DNA of 64,000 nucleotides from G963556115 sp963667375 (GCA_963667375.1 OY763323.1:496001-560000); one strand, 5' to 3'. Shown: positions 1 through 8,211, numbered from the stretch's first letter. Notes: generated from the sequence alone by a model not told the origin. A program made the numbers and translations.

Positions 1-1
1 A

Positions 2-145
2 GAAAAATTTAAAACTCAACACGAAATTGCAAAGAAAGCTGGTGTAGACGATTCCCAAGCAAGCCGTGCTTTAGATATACTAGAACAACAATACTACATT
101 GAAGATAGAAATAATTTAGCATCTTTAAAACCTAGGCCACAATAA
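2..145 (+). CDS. C-terminal fragment of a helix-turn-helix protein (5' end outside window)
   Basis: An open frame enters from the left edge and ends at a TAA at 143-145, giving 47 residues. They contain a winged-helix-like pattern (EIAKKAGVDDSQASRALDIL), the kind of HTH seen in MarR-like domains and at the C-terminus of plasmid or phage replication and primase proteins. It is followed closely by a rho-independent terminator and then by further genes of the integrative element, so it belongs to that element. The full protein and its function cannot be judged from this tail. Confidence 0.55.
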   Translation, partial: EKFKTQHEIAKKAGVDDSQASRALDILEQQYYIEDRNNLASLKPRPQ

Positions 146-187
146 CCGCAATGACCGCAAAAATTAAAAATAATGACTTAAAACTAA

Positions 188-230
188 TAAAGAAGCCCTG
201 ATATTCCATGGCTTCTTTATTTTTGTTTTT
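188..230 (+). terminator. Rho-independent terminator
   Basis: A perfect 10-bp stem (188-197 with 210-219), a 12-nt loop and a downstream T-rich tract (220-230). It closes the transcription unit of the truncated HTH gene. Confidence 0.85.
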
Positions 231-357
231 GCCGCAAATAAGCGCAACTTGAATATCCCCAAAAAACCAAGTAAACTCATAACATTAATGCAGTCAATGA
301 GATTACAATATCTTTAACTGCATACAATTTCATTGATGAACTTACTTGGAGAATTAC

Positions 358-783
358 ATGAACCCAAAAATCAACTTTATCCACACAAAAACCGGATGCG
401 ATGGATTACTGCTTACTGAACAAGGATTAATCAAAGCAACCTCTCTTGCTGTAATAATTGCAATTGCTTCTTACATTGATGGTTCAACAATGACTACCTG
501 CATTGATCAAACAAGTCTTGCCAAGCGTGCAGGGGTCTCACTTGAGACATTAAGGCGACAATTAAGGATACTGGAAAAAGTCGGTATTCTTACTACGGCA
601 AGAAGATTTGCACGAAGTAATATTTATAAAATCAACCCACTTAAAGCTAATGATAATCCCAATACTGATAACACACAAAAGAGTGCGAATATTACCCACA
701 AAACTAGTGACTATTCAATAGACAAGAATATTTCTAAAAACAGGAATGATAATTTAACTGAGACAAGAGCCATTACATACTAA
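358..783 (+). CDS. Winged-helix DNA-binding protein of the integrative element
   Basis: A 141-residue protein. Residues about 25-95 look like a winged HTH of the replication-initiator/HTH_36 kind, with a recognition-helix pattern around SLAKRAGVSLETLRRQLRIL. The C-terminal third is Asn/Lys/Thr-rich and probably disordered. An upstream in-frame TTG at 346 is possible, but the GGAG at 348-351 sits correctly for the ATG at 358, so that start is used. The neighbouring DnaB-like helicase suggests a role in element replication or its control. This is inference; no specific family name is certain. Confidence 0.7.
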   Translation: MNPKINFIHTKTGCDGLLLTEQGLIKATSLAVIIAIASYIDGSTMTTCIDQTSLAKRAGVSLETLRRQLRILEKVGILTTARRFARSNIYKINPLKANDNPNTDNTQKSANITHKTSDYSIDKNISKNRNDNLTETRAITY

Positions 784-879
784 CTGCAAATACAAAATTT
801 AACCCATGGAGAAAATATATGTTAACAAGTCGCGACTTTCTTTTCACGTTCTGTTCTAATTTTATGAAAGGAAGTAGTT

Positions 880-2199
880 ATGGTTACGAATAATAACCTG
901 AGCAACAACCATGAAACTGAGATTTGTATTCTTGGTGGTATTCTTATTGACCCTAATGTCATTACCGAAGTTAGTGAAACTATCAAGCCTGAATACTTTT
1001 CTTATCCAGTATTTGGGGAAGTTTTCAAGGTAATGCGTGAACTTTATGACGGAGATGGCCTTGATCCAGTTATTCTACGCCATGAACTAGAAAACCGTAA
1101 GATTGAAGTAGGTGGCGGTAAGGCAATTTCAGACTGGACAACAATAGCAGTATCAGCATATCAGACCGTTCGACATGCTGAAAGATTAGTTGAACAGTGG
1201 CAAGCACGAAGCCTTGAGGATGCATGCTACAGTTCATTAGATAAATTATTTGGTACAACTCGCATTAGTGATATCTGCGAAAGCTTGTCAAAGCGTATTG
1301 ATGAGATAGCTACTCGGTATACAACAATGATCCCATCAGCAGGTCGAATTGTTGAGCTAAACCGAAATGATATCACTATATCGCCTGTAAACACAGGATA
1401 TGAAGCTCTAAATGCATACTTCGGCAGTGGCTTTGACCGTGGTAGCGTGACGATAATCGGTGGATCAACCTCTATAGGTAAATCTCAGTTCGCTCTAAAT
1501 ATTATCAGTAGAGCCTGTAAAGCCGAAGAACCGGTAAAATGTCTATACGTAGTACAGGAAATGAATTTGCAGTCTATAGAAGATAGAATAGTCTCAACCC
1601 TATCGGGTGTTCCGCAGGGCGCATGCAGGATGCTTAGAGCTGGTAAGGCAAAGAAATCAACTGAAGAGAATTATGCAGAATCATACAACATCGCAGTTGA
1701 AGAATTCTCAAAGCTTCCGTTACGTGTTCACGCAAACGGTACTATTACAGCGAATGACTTCACTTACATGGTTGCCAAGCATCATAAGGATATCGATTTG
1801 GTAGTTCTGGACTATATGCAGCAGTGTAGAGCCAGCTATTCCGGCCAGGATTCACGAGAACGGATAGATGAGATATCCAGAACTTGCAAACACCTTGCTA
1901 CGAAGTACAACGTGGCAATCATTGCCCTAGCCCAGCTTTCACGGGATGGAGCAAAAGCAGGCAACCAGAATGACAATGGCAGACCCAAGCTCTGGCACTT
2001 GAAGGAGTCCAGCTCTATCGAACAGGATGCCGATCACGTGATACTGCTATACCGCGAGAAAGCCAAGAATGCCGACTCTGAAACGCTGGAATTGGATATC
2101 TGCAAGAATCGACACGGACAGACAGGACGCCTTAACTTTATTTTTGACCTGATTACAGGTATTATCTATGACCCAAAGGAGAATGAAACCAATGAATAA
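880..2199 (+). CDS. DnaB-like replicative helicase of the integrative element
   Basis: A 439-residue homologue of the hexameric replicative helicase DnaB, which unwinds DNA 5' to 3' at the fork using ATP. The N-terminal DnaB domain (about 10-110) is followed by a RecA-like motor domain with Walker A GGSTSIGKS (from residue 194), Walker B in the segment IDLVVLDYMQQ, an LAQLSR motif, and the late DnaB motifs ESSSIEQDADHVILLYR and CKNRHGQTG. It is slightly shorter than chromosomal DnaB and more divergent, as expected for an element-borne copy that lets the element replicate autonomously or recruit the host fork. An AAAGGAAG ribosome site precedes ATG 880. Its stop overlaps the next start (ATGAATAA), so the two genes are translationally coupled. 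Confidence 0.88.
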   Translation: MVTNNNLSNNHETEICILGGILIDPNVITEVSETIKPEYFSYPVFGEVFKVMRELYDGDGLDPVILRHELENRKIEVGGGKAISDWTTIAVSAYQTVRHAERLVEQWQARSLEDACYSSLDKLFGTTRISDICESLSKRIDEIATRYTTMIPSAGRIVELNRNDITISPVNTGYEALNAYFGSGFDRGSVTIIGGSTSIGKSQFALNIISRACKAEEPVKCLYVVQEMNLQSIEDRIVSTLSGVPQGACRMLRAGKAKKSTEENYAESYNIAVEEFSKLPLRVHANGTITANDFTYMVAKHHKDIDLVVLDYMQQCRASYSGQDSRERIDEISRTCKHLATKYNVAIIALAQLSRDGAKAGNQNDNGRPKLWHLKESSSIEQDADHVILLYREKAKNADSETLELDICKNRHGQTGRLNFIFDLITGIIYDPKENETNE

Positions 2200-2506
2200 T
2201 CATACAGATAACAACAACTCTGAAGAACAGGTAACAGTAAAAGCCAATCCTGTAGACTTCGCTACAGCGATTGCAGAAGCGGTAAAATCTGCCCTTGGCA
2301 AGCGAGACAATCTTCTACTTAATGCTGGTGAAGCAGCTACTTTCGTAGGCGTCAGCAAATCAATGTGGTACACCCTGAACTCTGAAGGAAAGACACCGTC
2401 CCCTGTCAGGCTGAATAGCCGAGTACGCTGGAGACGTGAAGAGCTTATAGCATGGACAGACGCCGGCTGCCCCAACAGATCAGATTGGGAAAATTTAACT
2501 GCATAA
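2192..2506 (+). CDS. AlpA/excisionase-type HTH DNA-binding protein
   Basis: A 104-residue protein. Residues about 45-95 form a MerR-like/AlpA helix-turn-helix (GEAATFVGVSKSMWYTLN, then a basic VRWRREELIAW strand-helix), the fold of phage AlpA regulators and recombination directionality factors. In an element with a tyrosine integrase, such a protein is often the excisionase. The ATG at 2192 is chosen because AAAGGAG (2175-2181) is well spaced for it; in-frame starts at 2168 and 2183 lie on or before that site. It overlaps the helicase stop codon, so the genes are co-transcribed. Confidence 0.8.
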   Translation: MNNHTDNNNSEEQVTVKANPVDFATAIAEAVKSALGKRDNLLLNAGEAATFVGVSKSMWYTLNSEGKTPSPVRLNSRVRWRREELIAWTDAGCPNRSDWENLTA

Positions 2507-2542
2507 TGTAGCAATTAAAACTTGCAAAACGAAACTCCTTGA

Positions 2543-2571
2543 GTTACAATTACAGTAACAATGATTATAAG
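2543..2571 (+). promoter_or_regulatory. Probable higBA promoter with overlapping palindromic operator
   Basis: A -35-like TTACAA (2544-2549) and a -10-like TATAAG (2566-2571) are separated by 16 nt. A palindrome, GTTAC-N7-GTAAC (2543-2559), covers the -35 and spacer, where HigA-type antitoxins usually bind to autorepress. The predicted start of transcription falls within a couple of bases of the higB ATG at 2580. Confidence 0.45.
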
Positions 2572-2579
2572 AATTTACA

Positions 2580-2861
2580 ATGATATTAAACTTTAAAGAT
2601 AATCGTACTCAAAACATCTTTGATGGAAATCGAGTCAAAGGTGTCTCAGATGAATTACAGAAACAGGCTTGCCAAAAACTTGATATGATAAACTATGCCG
2701 ATGTCCTTGATAACTTACGTGTACCGCCCGGCAACAAACTAGAAGCATTAAAGGGCAATTACAAAGGTTATTACAGCATCAGAATCAACAGCCAGTGGCG
2801 CATCATATTTAAATGGCAAGGCAAAGATGCAAGTGACGTACAGATTATCGATTATCATTAA
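2580..2861 (+). CDS. higB: HigB-type toxin (RelE/ParE superfamily mRNA interferase)
   Basis: A 93-residue protein spanning the whole HigB family: start MILNFKDNRTQNIF, middle PPGNKLEALKGNYKGYYSIRIN, end QWRIIFKW...VQIIDYH. HigB toxins cleave mRNA on the ribosome. The characteristic YSIRIN..WRI core is intact and there is no truncation. The toxin precedes its antitoxin, the usual higBA order, with a 20-nt gap. No Shine-Dalgarno sequence is visible before the ATG, while a promoter-like pair predicts a nearly leaderless message. It probably stabilises the integrative element. Confidence 0.92.
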   Translation: MILNFKDNRTQNIFDGNRVKGVSDELQKQACQKLDMINYADVLDNLRVPPGNKLEALKGNYKGYYSIRINSQWRIIFKWQGKDASDVQIIDYH

Positions 2862-2881
2862 TTGTAACCAAGGAGTTTCAA

Positions 2882-3190
2882 ATGTTACCAAAGAATAGAG
2901 TATCAACACACCCCGGCGAGATTCTTCTTGAAGAATTCCTCAGACCTATGGGAATAAGCATTACCAAAGCAGCTGATGCAATGGGCATACACAGGGTCAT
3001 ACTTTCCGACACCTGCCACGGCAGACGTGATATGTCTCCACGTGTATGCGCAATTGTAGCTAAAGCTACCAATACAACTGTAGAATTCTGGCTTGGGTTA
3101 CAGTCTGGTCACGACGCCAGCAAATACATGCTCAGTCAAGACGGTAAAAACGAATTGTCAAAAGTCAAAAAACTGGTTACTCCAACCTAA
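2882..3190 (+). CDS. higA: HigA-type antitoxin (XRE family)
   Basis: A 102-residue antitoxin that binds HigB and represses the operon. It opens with the family signature VSTHPGEILLEEFLRPMGIS, then an XRE helix-turn-helix (TKAADAMGIHRVILSDTCHGRRDMS) and the conserved TVEFWLGLQSGHD segment. A strong AAGGAG (2870-2875) lies ahead of the ATG, in contrast to higB; the antitoxin should therefore be translated more efficiently than the toxin. In the recognition helix, the common 'hVSR-hLNGRR' pattern reads RVILSDTCHGRR, a mild divergence. Confidence 0.92.
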   Translation: MLPKNRVSTHPGEILLEEFLRPMGISITKAADAMGIHRVILSDTCHGRRDMSPRVCAIVAKATNTTVEFWLGLQSGHDASKYMLSQDGKNELSKVKKLVTPT

Positions 3191-3221
3191 ATGAAATTAT
3201 CACTCTAACAGAGAGGCTAAC

Positions 3222-4301
3222 ATGCTATCACTGCCCACTAGAACAATACAACAAAAACGGGAATCAGATTCATTTGCAATTCTGATGTATAAACTAAAAC
3301 ACATAGGGATCTTTCGAAATCTTACACAACATGACTTTGGAATTGATTTTGAACTAGAAGAAGTTATCAAAGATCAAGTTACAGGAAAATCTATCAAGCT
3401 TCAGGTCAAGAGTTCTGACATATTTACAGAAAAGAAAAACGGTCGAATTTCAATAAGTGGCATAAAACAATCAACATTGAACTATTGGACTCAAATATCA
3501 CTATATCAGAATGTTTATATTACTGCTGTAGAAACAAAAACTGAAAGAATTTTCATATCAGATCCAATATTTTGGCAAGTTATTTCATTAATTGATGAAA
3601 ATGACAAAACAAAAACGGTCGAACTTAAAAAAAGCCTTATTTCTCAAGACTCAATTTCTAAACATTCAATTAACTCAACAAAATCGAATGATATTAGAAT
3701 ACTTGATAATATTGTCACTCAAACCAGCTTTGAATTATGCCTTAAATTGCCTACAGTTTCAGAAATAATTTACAAACTAAAGGACTTCATCAATTGTCTT
3801 CCACAATATTTAAAGCTATATTCTTATCTATATAGCATGGATTTTCAATGTGAATACTACTTAGACGAAAGAAACAATATCTTAGCGCAATTAATTCAAA
3901 CTAATGTAATTTTACAAAATGAATTTGAATATCTATCATGGTACGATAACCATAAGAATAATCCTCAACACTTAGAAATCACTGGAATGTGGGCATATAA
4001 AAAAGTAATACTTAGTCACGAAGATTTAAAACACACACTAAACTTTGATTATTGGGTCAAACAAAGCTCTAACGGTATATCACTTTCAGCAAATATAGCA
4101 ATTAAACCTGTACACACTTTATTAATTCTATTAGTAAATAAGTTTCGAGAATACCGAAATATTTTCATTAATTCTAAGTATTATTGGTATGGTAAAGACC
4201 CTATATTATTCGAGACTATTACGACACTAAAACTTCCTGAGATTCATTCTACCAACGATATTTTCGAACTCTATAATCTACTAGAAGACAATGCATTTTA
4301 A
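3222..4301 (+). CDS. DUF4365 domain protein, probable nuclease-fold accessory gene
   Basis: A 359-residue protein. The first ~150 residues match the DUF4365 pattern: an opening helix, FGIDFELEE (Asp42), GKSIKLQVKSS (Gln61, Lys63) and an IKQSTLNYW segment. The spaced D...QxK arrangement is that of PD-(D/E)xK nucleases. The C-terminal ~200 residues are rich in aromatic residues and are not recognised. The gene is markedly AT-rich and Asn/Ile/Lys-rich compared with the chromosome, a sign of recent acquisition. It sits between a toxin-antitoxin pair and the integrase, a cargo position where defence genes are common. Its biochemical role is unknown. Confidence 0.7.
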   Translation: MLSLPTRTIQQKRESDSFAILMYKLKHIGIFRNLTQHDFGIDFELEEVIKDQVTGKSIKLQVKSSDIFTEKKNGRISISGIKQSTLNYWTQISLYQNVYITAVETKTERIFISDPIFWQVISLIDENDKTKTVELKKSLISQDSISKHSINSTKSNDIRILDNIVTQTSFELCLKLPTVSEIIYKLKDFINCLPQYLKLYSYLYSMDFQCEYYLDERNNILAQLIQTNVILQNEFEYLSWYDNHKNNPQHLEITGMWAYKKVILSHEDLKHTLNFDYWVKQSSNGISLSANIAIKPVHTLLILLVNKFREYRNIFINSKYYWYGKDPILFETITTLKLPEIHSTNDIFELYNLLEDNAF

Positions 4302-4311
4302 AGGCGACACA

Positions 4312-5856
4312 ATGAGTATAAAGAAACTAAAAAGCGGTAGATATGAACTAGGACTCTACCTGAAATCAGGCGGACGTATTCGCATATCAACATACACAGA
4401 CAAGCGTGCAGCTATGAAACTTGAAGAAAACATCTCTACACTTGATGCCTGCCTTGTCGCAGGAGAACGCCCAGACAGAGAGCTTACTATCTGGCTGGAA
4501 AACCTGCCAAACTACATGAAAGAAAAGCTGGTCAAGTATGGCCTACTCTCCCAGTCACAACTTGAGAAGTCAAAAACTATCCAGATGCACCTTGCAGACT
4601 TCATTGAATATCAGACAGATCAAGCTAGCAAAGGCAAACTTCAGGACAGTCAGGTACAACTCCTAAACTCAAGACTGAGCAGAATGCTCAAAACTTGCAA
4701 ATTCACCTACGCCCGCGATATCAACGGCAACAAAATTGATAAGTGGGTAACTAAGATGTACCAGAACAAACTTTCAGCCAAATCCTGCAATCATTACCTG
4801 CAGGCAATGAAACAGTTCTGCAAATGGCTTTGTGATAATAATAGACTACAGGATAACCCAGTAGCCACCCTCAAACCAATCAGACTCAACTCAGAGAACA
4901 CAGAGCAGCGCAGAGCACTCACAGAGGACGAAATTACAAGACTGCTCACTTATACGATGCAGTCAGAAAAGAAGCATCATAAATTGACCGGAAGAGAGAG
5001 AGCCCTCGTTTACCGTATCGCTCTTGAGACGGGCCTCAGACATAATGAGATACGCACCCTCAGACGTGGCGACCTCGACCTCGAAAACATGTCTGTAACC
5101 GTCAGAGACGTCAACGCGAAGAATAGCAAGACCGATACCCTTCCGCTACGCCCAGAGCTGACAGCAGCCCTGCAAGCATACTTCACCGACCACCCAGCTT
5201 TACCTATCGCACAGGCATTTATAAATATGCAGCCGAAGACCGGTGCTCCCATGCTCAAACGCGACCTAGAGCCAGCCGGAATAGAATATGAAAATGAGTA
5301 CGGGAAAGCCGACTTTCACGCTTTACGTCATACCTTTTGCTCACTACTAGCCCGTAGTGGTGTCCAACCGCAGACAGCCCAACGCCTGATGCGACACAGC
5401 GACATCAACCTGACAATGAAACATTACACCCATATCCTCTTAGACGACAAGAGGATAGCAGTTTCATCACTACCGGAGATTAATATTGAAAAAGAAGTTG
5501 CAGAAGCTACCGGAACTGAGGACGCTGCAAATTTAAGCAGAATTCAGCCACCTGCACTCTGCCCAAATTCTGCCTATTTTCTGCCTAATTGTGCGGATTC
5601 CACTGATACCCCACAGGCAAGTTTTAGACAGAGTAGCGCAGAAGAAACAAGTCAGAAGACACTGGCAAACACAGTACCAAACAACGAAAACCCCATAAAA
5701 ACAAGGGTCAACGGCACATTAAATACCATTGACCCAAGTGATACAAATTGGTGGGCAAGACGGGACTTGAACCCGTACGAGAAAAAATCTCAAGGGATTT
5801 TAAATCCCTTGCGTCTGCCGATTCCGCCACTCGCCCATTACTTCAATAACTTTTGA
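4312..5856 (+). CDS. int: Tyrosine recombinase/integrase; 3' end antisense to tRNA-Leu
   Basis: A site-specific recombinase that inserts and excises the element. An N-terminal SAM-like core-binding domain (about 90-195) is followed by the catalytic domain with Arg243 (TGLRHNEIRTL), HALRH (His336, Arg339), His362 (LMRHSD) and the nucleophile Tyr372 (MKHYTHIL). The tail after about 390 is not conserved, and its last ~36 codons read antisense through the tRNA-Leu gene, producing the well-known artefactual peptide WWARRDLNP. The ATG at 4312 is preferred over 4291 because AAGG sits 7 nt ahead of it. The preceding gene ends at 4301. The portion of the tail encoded beyond the crossover point must come from the host side. 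Confidence 0.9.
   Translation: MSIKKLKSGRYELGLYLKSGGRIRISTYTDKRAAMKLEENISTLDACLVAGERPDRELTIWLENLPNYMKEKLVKYGLLSQSQLEKSKTIQMHLADFIEYQTDQASKGKLQDSQVQLLNSRLSRMLKTCKFTYARDINGNKIDKWVTKMYQNKLSAKSCNHYLQAMKQFCKWLCDNNRLQDNPVATLKPIRLNSENTEQRRALTEDEITRLLTYTMQSEKKHHKLTGRERALVYRIALETGLRHNEIRTLRRGDLDLENMSVTVRDVNAKNSKTDTLPLRPELTAALQAYFTDHPALPIAQAFINMQPKTGAPMLKRDLEPAGIEYENEYGKADFHALRHTFCSLLARSGVQPQTAQRLMRHSDINLTMKHYTHILLDDKRIAVSSLPEINIEKEVAEATGTEDAANLSRIQPPALCPNSAYFLPNCADSTDTPQASFRQSSAEETSQKTLANTVPNNENPIKTRVNGTLNTIDPSDTNWWARRDLNPYEKKSQGILNPLRLPIPPLAHYFNNF
5749..5836 (-). tRNA. tRNA-Leu (anticodon UAA), 3' CCA encoded
   Basis: On the minus strand, an 88-nt cloverleaf can be drawn. The acceptor stem GGGCGAG pairs with CUUGCCC (one G-U), followed by discriminator A and an encoded CCA. 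The anticodon arm is AGGGA-UUUAAAA-UCCCU with UAA in the centre, followed by a leucine-type long variable arm and a T arm containing GGUUCAAGUCC. The 3' end faces the integrative element, so insertion has rebuilt a complete tRNA. The promoter lies on the chromosomal side. Confidence 0.93.
5749..5836. other. Attachment site region (chromosome-element junction)
   Basis: The integrase gene ends across this tRNA, and element-type genes lie only to its left, so the junction lies within the tRNA, most probably in its 3' half. The exact core cannot be fixed without the other end of the element. Confidence 0.55.
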
Positions 5857-5863
5857 AGGAAGA

Positions 5864-5892
5864 ATTATATTCGTTTCAAGACATATTGGCAA
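5864..5892 (-). promoter_or_regulatory. Sigma-70 promoter of tRNA-Leu
   Basis: On the minus strand, TTGCCA (5887-5892) and a perfect TATAAT (5864-5869) are separated by 17 nt. This places the transcription start roughly 20 nt ahead of the tRNA 5' end at 5836. The rest of 5893-6308 is AT-rich with no convincing gene; it should hold the promoter of the DksA-like gene, but no clear match was found. Confidence 0.75.
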
Positions 5893-6308
5893 GTGATTAT
5901 TCCTTTTTTTTTACCTCTTTCAGACCAGTTATTATGATATTTATCTAAAATCATCAACATTATAACTACTTACAGAATAAGGCAATGCAATTACACACAA
6001 CAATTAATTACAGATTTGTGTATTTTATTCTTGAAATTAACCCTATAAACTACATACTTATTTTGCGTTTTTACAGGTATAAATCGATCAATTTTTGATT
6101 TTTACTGTCGAACATATTATAAATAAAAGAGTTGCGCATATTCCAACTAAGAGTGCGGTTTGTACTTTATTTTTGTGTAAGGAAAAGATTCACCAATTTT
6201 TAGTTTTACTATATTAAGAAGTAACCCTATGTTTTTACCATTACAATAGCAGTAGTTGCTCATAATTATCGGTGAAGCTCCATTAATTCCGGTATACAGG
6301 AGAAAAAG

Positions 6309-7262
6309 ATGGCGAAGAAAAAGGCCGCAAAGAAAGCTGCCCAGAAAGCACCTAAGAGAAAAACAGCGAAAAAGACTGCCCAAAAAACGACTAAAAAAAC
6401 TGAAGAAATCATCCTTAAAGATGAAGATATGGAAGATGAGACGCCCGATCTTAATGATCATGATAATGACGATGATGATGAAATAGATATCTCTATCGAT
6501 GATAATGATGATGACGCTCTTGATCTCGACGACAACGATGATGATCTTGATGACAGTGATGATGATGTCGACGAAGATCTCCCCGAGACACTTGAAGGTG
6601 ACGATCTGAAGAATGAAATCGAAGAACTCGAAAGTGTCGACAGCGGCAAAAAAAACCTTGCCTCAATGAAAAAAGGAGGAAGAGGCGGCACCCGTAGAGT
6701 CAAACCCAAGCACATAGTGACTGCCCGCAAGCCCAGCGGCGGACTCAAGTTTGCTCCCGGGGTTATGCTTAGTGGCAAAAAGACTACCCCTGCAGCTGAA
6801 AAAAGCAAGCCTGAAGAGCCGCAAGAATTCAGACGTATGACTACCGAAGAACTCAAAGAAACAAAAGAAAAGCTCATTGAACTTCGGGATAGAATTCTGG
6901 AAAACGTGCGTAAAGAACTTGCAGATTACAGGCACCGTTCATCATCCAGTTCAGCAGATCCGGTTGACCAGGCCGCAGATGCTTATGATGATAATGTTAC
7001 CTTTGAGATTGCAGCGAATACCGATGAAGAACTTGAGCAGATAAAATCAGCTCTTGAAAAAATAGAAAAAGGCACCTATGGGCTATGCGAGATGTGCGAT
7101 GTCGCAATATCTCCAACCCGGCTGAAAATTCTGCCATTCGCCACCCGCTGCGTCAACTGCCGACAGACCTATGAAAAGACCAAGGTCAAAAAAGAAGCTA
7201 CATCTCAATGGGCTTTCCCCGATGCCGATGGCGAGGGTGATGAGTCCGAACCTGAAGTTTGA
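6309..7262 (+). CDS. DksA/TraR-family zinc-finger protein with histone-H1-like and acidic N-terminus
   Basis: A 317-residue protein in four parts. Residues 2-31 are a Lys/Ala/Thr-rich tail like eukaryotic histone H1 or bacterial H1-like proteins. Residues about 34-110 are dominated by Asp and Glu. Residues 115-165 form a basic linker. From about 175 there is a DksA-type coiled coil and a C4 zinc finger with Cys260, Cys263, Cys281 and Cys284. Ordinary DksA, which binds the RNA polymerase secondary channel and works with ppGpp, is about 150 residues, so this is twice as long. An AGGAGA precedes the ATG. It may act on RNA polymerase or the nucleoid; which one is not shown by the sequence. Confidence 0.8.
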   Translation: MAKKKAAKKAAQKAPKRKTAKKTAQKTTKKTEEIILKDEDMEDETPDLNDHDNDDDDEIDISIDDNDDDALDLDDNDDDLDDSDDDVDEDLPETLEGDDLKNEIEELESVDSGKKNLASMKKGGRGGTRRVKPKHIVTARKPSGGLKFAPGVMLSGKKTTPAAEKSKPEEPQEFRRMTTEELKETKEKLIELRDRILENVRKELADYRHRSSSSSADPVDQAADAYDDNVTFEIAANTDEELEQIKSALEKIEKGTYGLCEMCDVAISPTRLKILPFATRCVNCRQTYEKTKVKKEATSQWAFPDADGEGDESEPEV

Positions 7263-7282
7263 TACTGTTTAGAAAATTATAA

Positions 7283-7322
7283 TATGTTAATACCCTGTCA
7301 TTATTGACAGGGTATTAACATA
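7283..7322. terminator. Bidirectional terminator between the DksA-like gene and dapF
   Basis: A perfect 18-bp inverted repeat (7283-7300 with 7305-7322) with a 4-nt loop lies between convergent genes. T-tracts are short on both sides, but the stem is very stable. Confidence 0.8.
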
Positions 7323-7351
7323 AATTTATACCTGAATTCCATTAATCACCA

Positions 7352-8167
7352 CTACTGCAGCCGCACCTCTGCACTATAGACTTTTCTTGCCGGTCCCTCC
7401 AGTTCAATATCTTCATATCCTGAAAACGTCTGAACGAATGAAACATTCAACACCTCTCCACTCCTAGTTTTAACGGCGACAGGCGAATCAAGTCCATATT
7501 CCAACCCTGCTACAATAGCTCCGGCAACCGAACCAGTACCACAGGCCAGAGTTTCCGACTCAACACCCCGTTCATAAGTTCGTATCTCAATACCGGTACC
7601 CGACCGCATAATAAAATTAACATTCGTCCCAGCAGGAGAAAATTCCTCATGATATCTTACCGCCGCCCCTAGACGCTTAACATCAATAGCTTCCAGATTC
7701 ACTACCGGCAAAACTACATGCGGCACCCCGGTATTTATAAAATACACATCTTCAGCAGTCCCTGCAAAATCAAGTTCCATGATTTTTTTCAAAGGTGATA
7801 CCGATGGTAATCCAACCCGTGCTCTCTGCTCACCCGTCACTTCAGCCCTGATAATTCCTGCCAATGTCCTGAATGAAAAGTCTTTTTCGATAAGCCCAAG
7901 ATCTCTGACAAAAAGTGTAAAACACCTGGCGCCATTACCGCACATCTCAGCTTCAGAACCATCAGAATTATAAAATTCCCAGCGCGCCGACAATTCAGAA
8001 TCATTTTCCAGAAAGATCATGCCATCTGCACCTACCGCAATAGCGCGTCGACATAAATTTGCCGCTAAAGCTGACTTTTCCTGCTTGGAAAACCGTTCAT
8101 TACGATTATCAATCATAATAAAATCGTTACCAGCACCCTGCATCTTGACAAATTGCAATATAGACAT
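7352..8167 (-). CDS. dapF: Diaminopimelate epimerase
   Basis: Interconverts LL- and meso-diaminopimelate, supplying lysine and peptidoglycan precursors in the cytoplasm. The protein (271 residues) has both active-site cysteines: Cys76 in MCGNGARC and Cys209 in LACGTGSVAGA. The opening MQGAGNDFIMIDN and the FSPAGTNVNF segment are also family signatures, and the length is normal. An ATG six bases earlier (8173) is in frame, but AAAGG is spaced 6 nt from the ATG at 8167, which is preferred. It is followed by a lipoprotein gene only on its upstream side, 45 nt away, and probably shares that gene's transcript. Confidence 0.93.
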   Translation of the reverse strand: MSILQFVKMQGAGNDFIMIDNRNERFSKQEKSALAANLCRRAIAVGADGMIFLENDSELSARWEFYNSDGSEAEMCGNGARCFTLFVRDLGLIEKDFSFRTLAGIIRAEVTGEQRARVGLPSVSPLKKIMELDFAGTAEDVYFINTGVPHVVLPVVNLEAIDVKRLGAAVRYHEEFSPAGTNVNFIMRSGTGIEIRTYERGVESETLACGTGSVAGAIVAGLEYGLDSPVAVKTRSGEVLNVSFVQTFSGYEDIELEGPARKVYSAEVRLQ

Positions 8168-8211
8168 AGTCATCCTTTCAACTGGAAGTAAATTTAAATT
8201 TCAGGACAACA

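Larger units (their letters stand above)
1..5748 (+). mobile_element. Integrative element inserted at tRNA-Leu (left end outside window)
   Basis: A tyrosine integrase lies directly against the 3' end of a tRNA-Leu gene, the classic arrangement of tRNA-integrated islands and ICEs. The genes leftward are typical accessory cargo: HTH proteins, a DnaB-like helicase, an AlpA/excisionase-like regulator, a HigBA module and a DUF4365 protein. Base composition, notably in the DUF4365 gene, is more AT-rich than the chromosome to the right. The left end and its direct repeat of tRNA sequence lie outside the window. No conjugation or capsid gene is visible, so whether this is an ICE, IME or phage satellite is unresolved. 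Confidence 0.8.

Noticed and set aside
6147..6461. Minus-strand hydrophobic frame with Phe/Leu runs
   Set aside because: It is the mirror of the Lys/Ala-rich start of the DksA-like gene and has no ribosome site.
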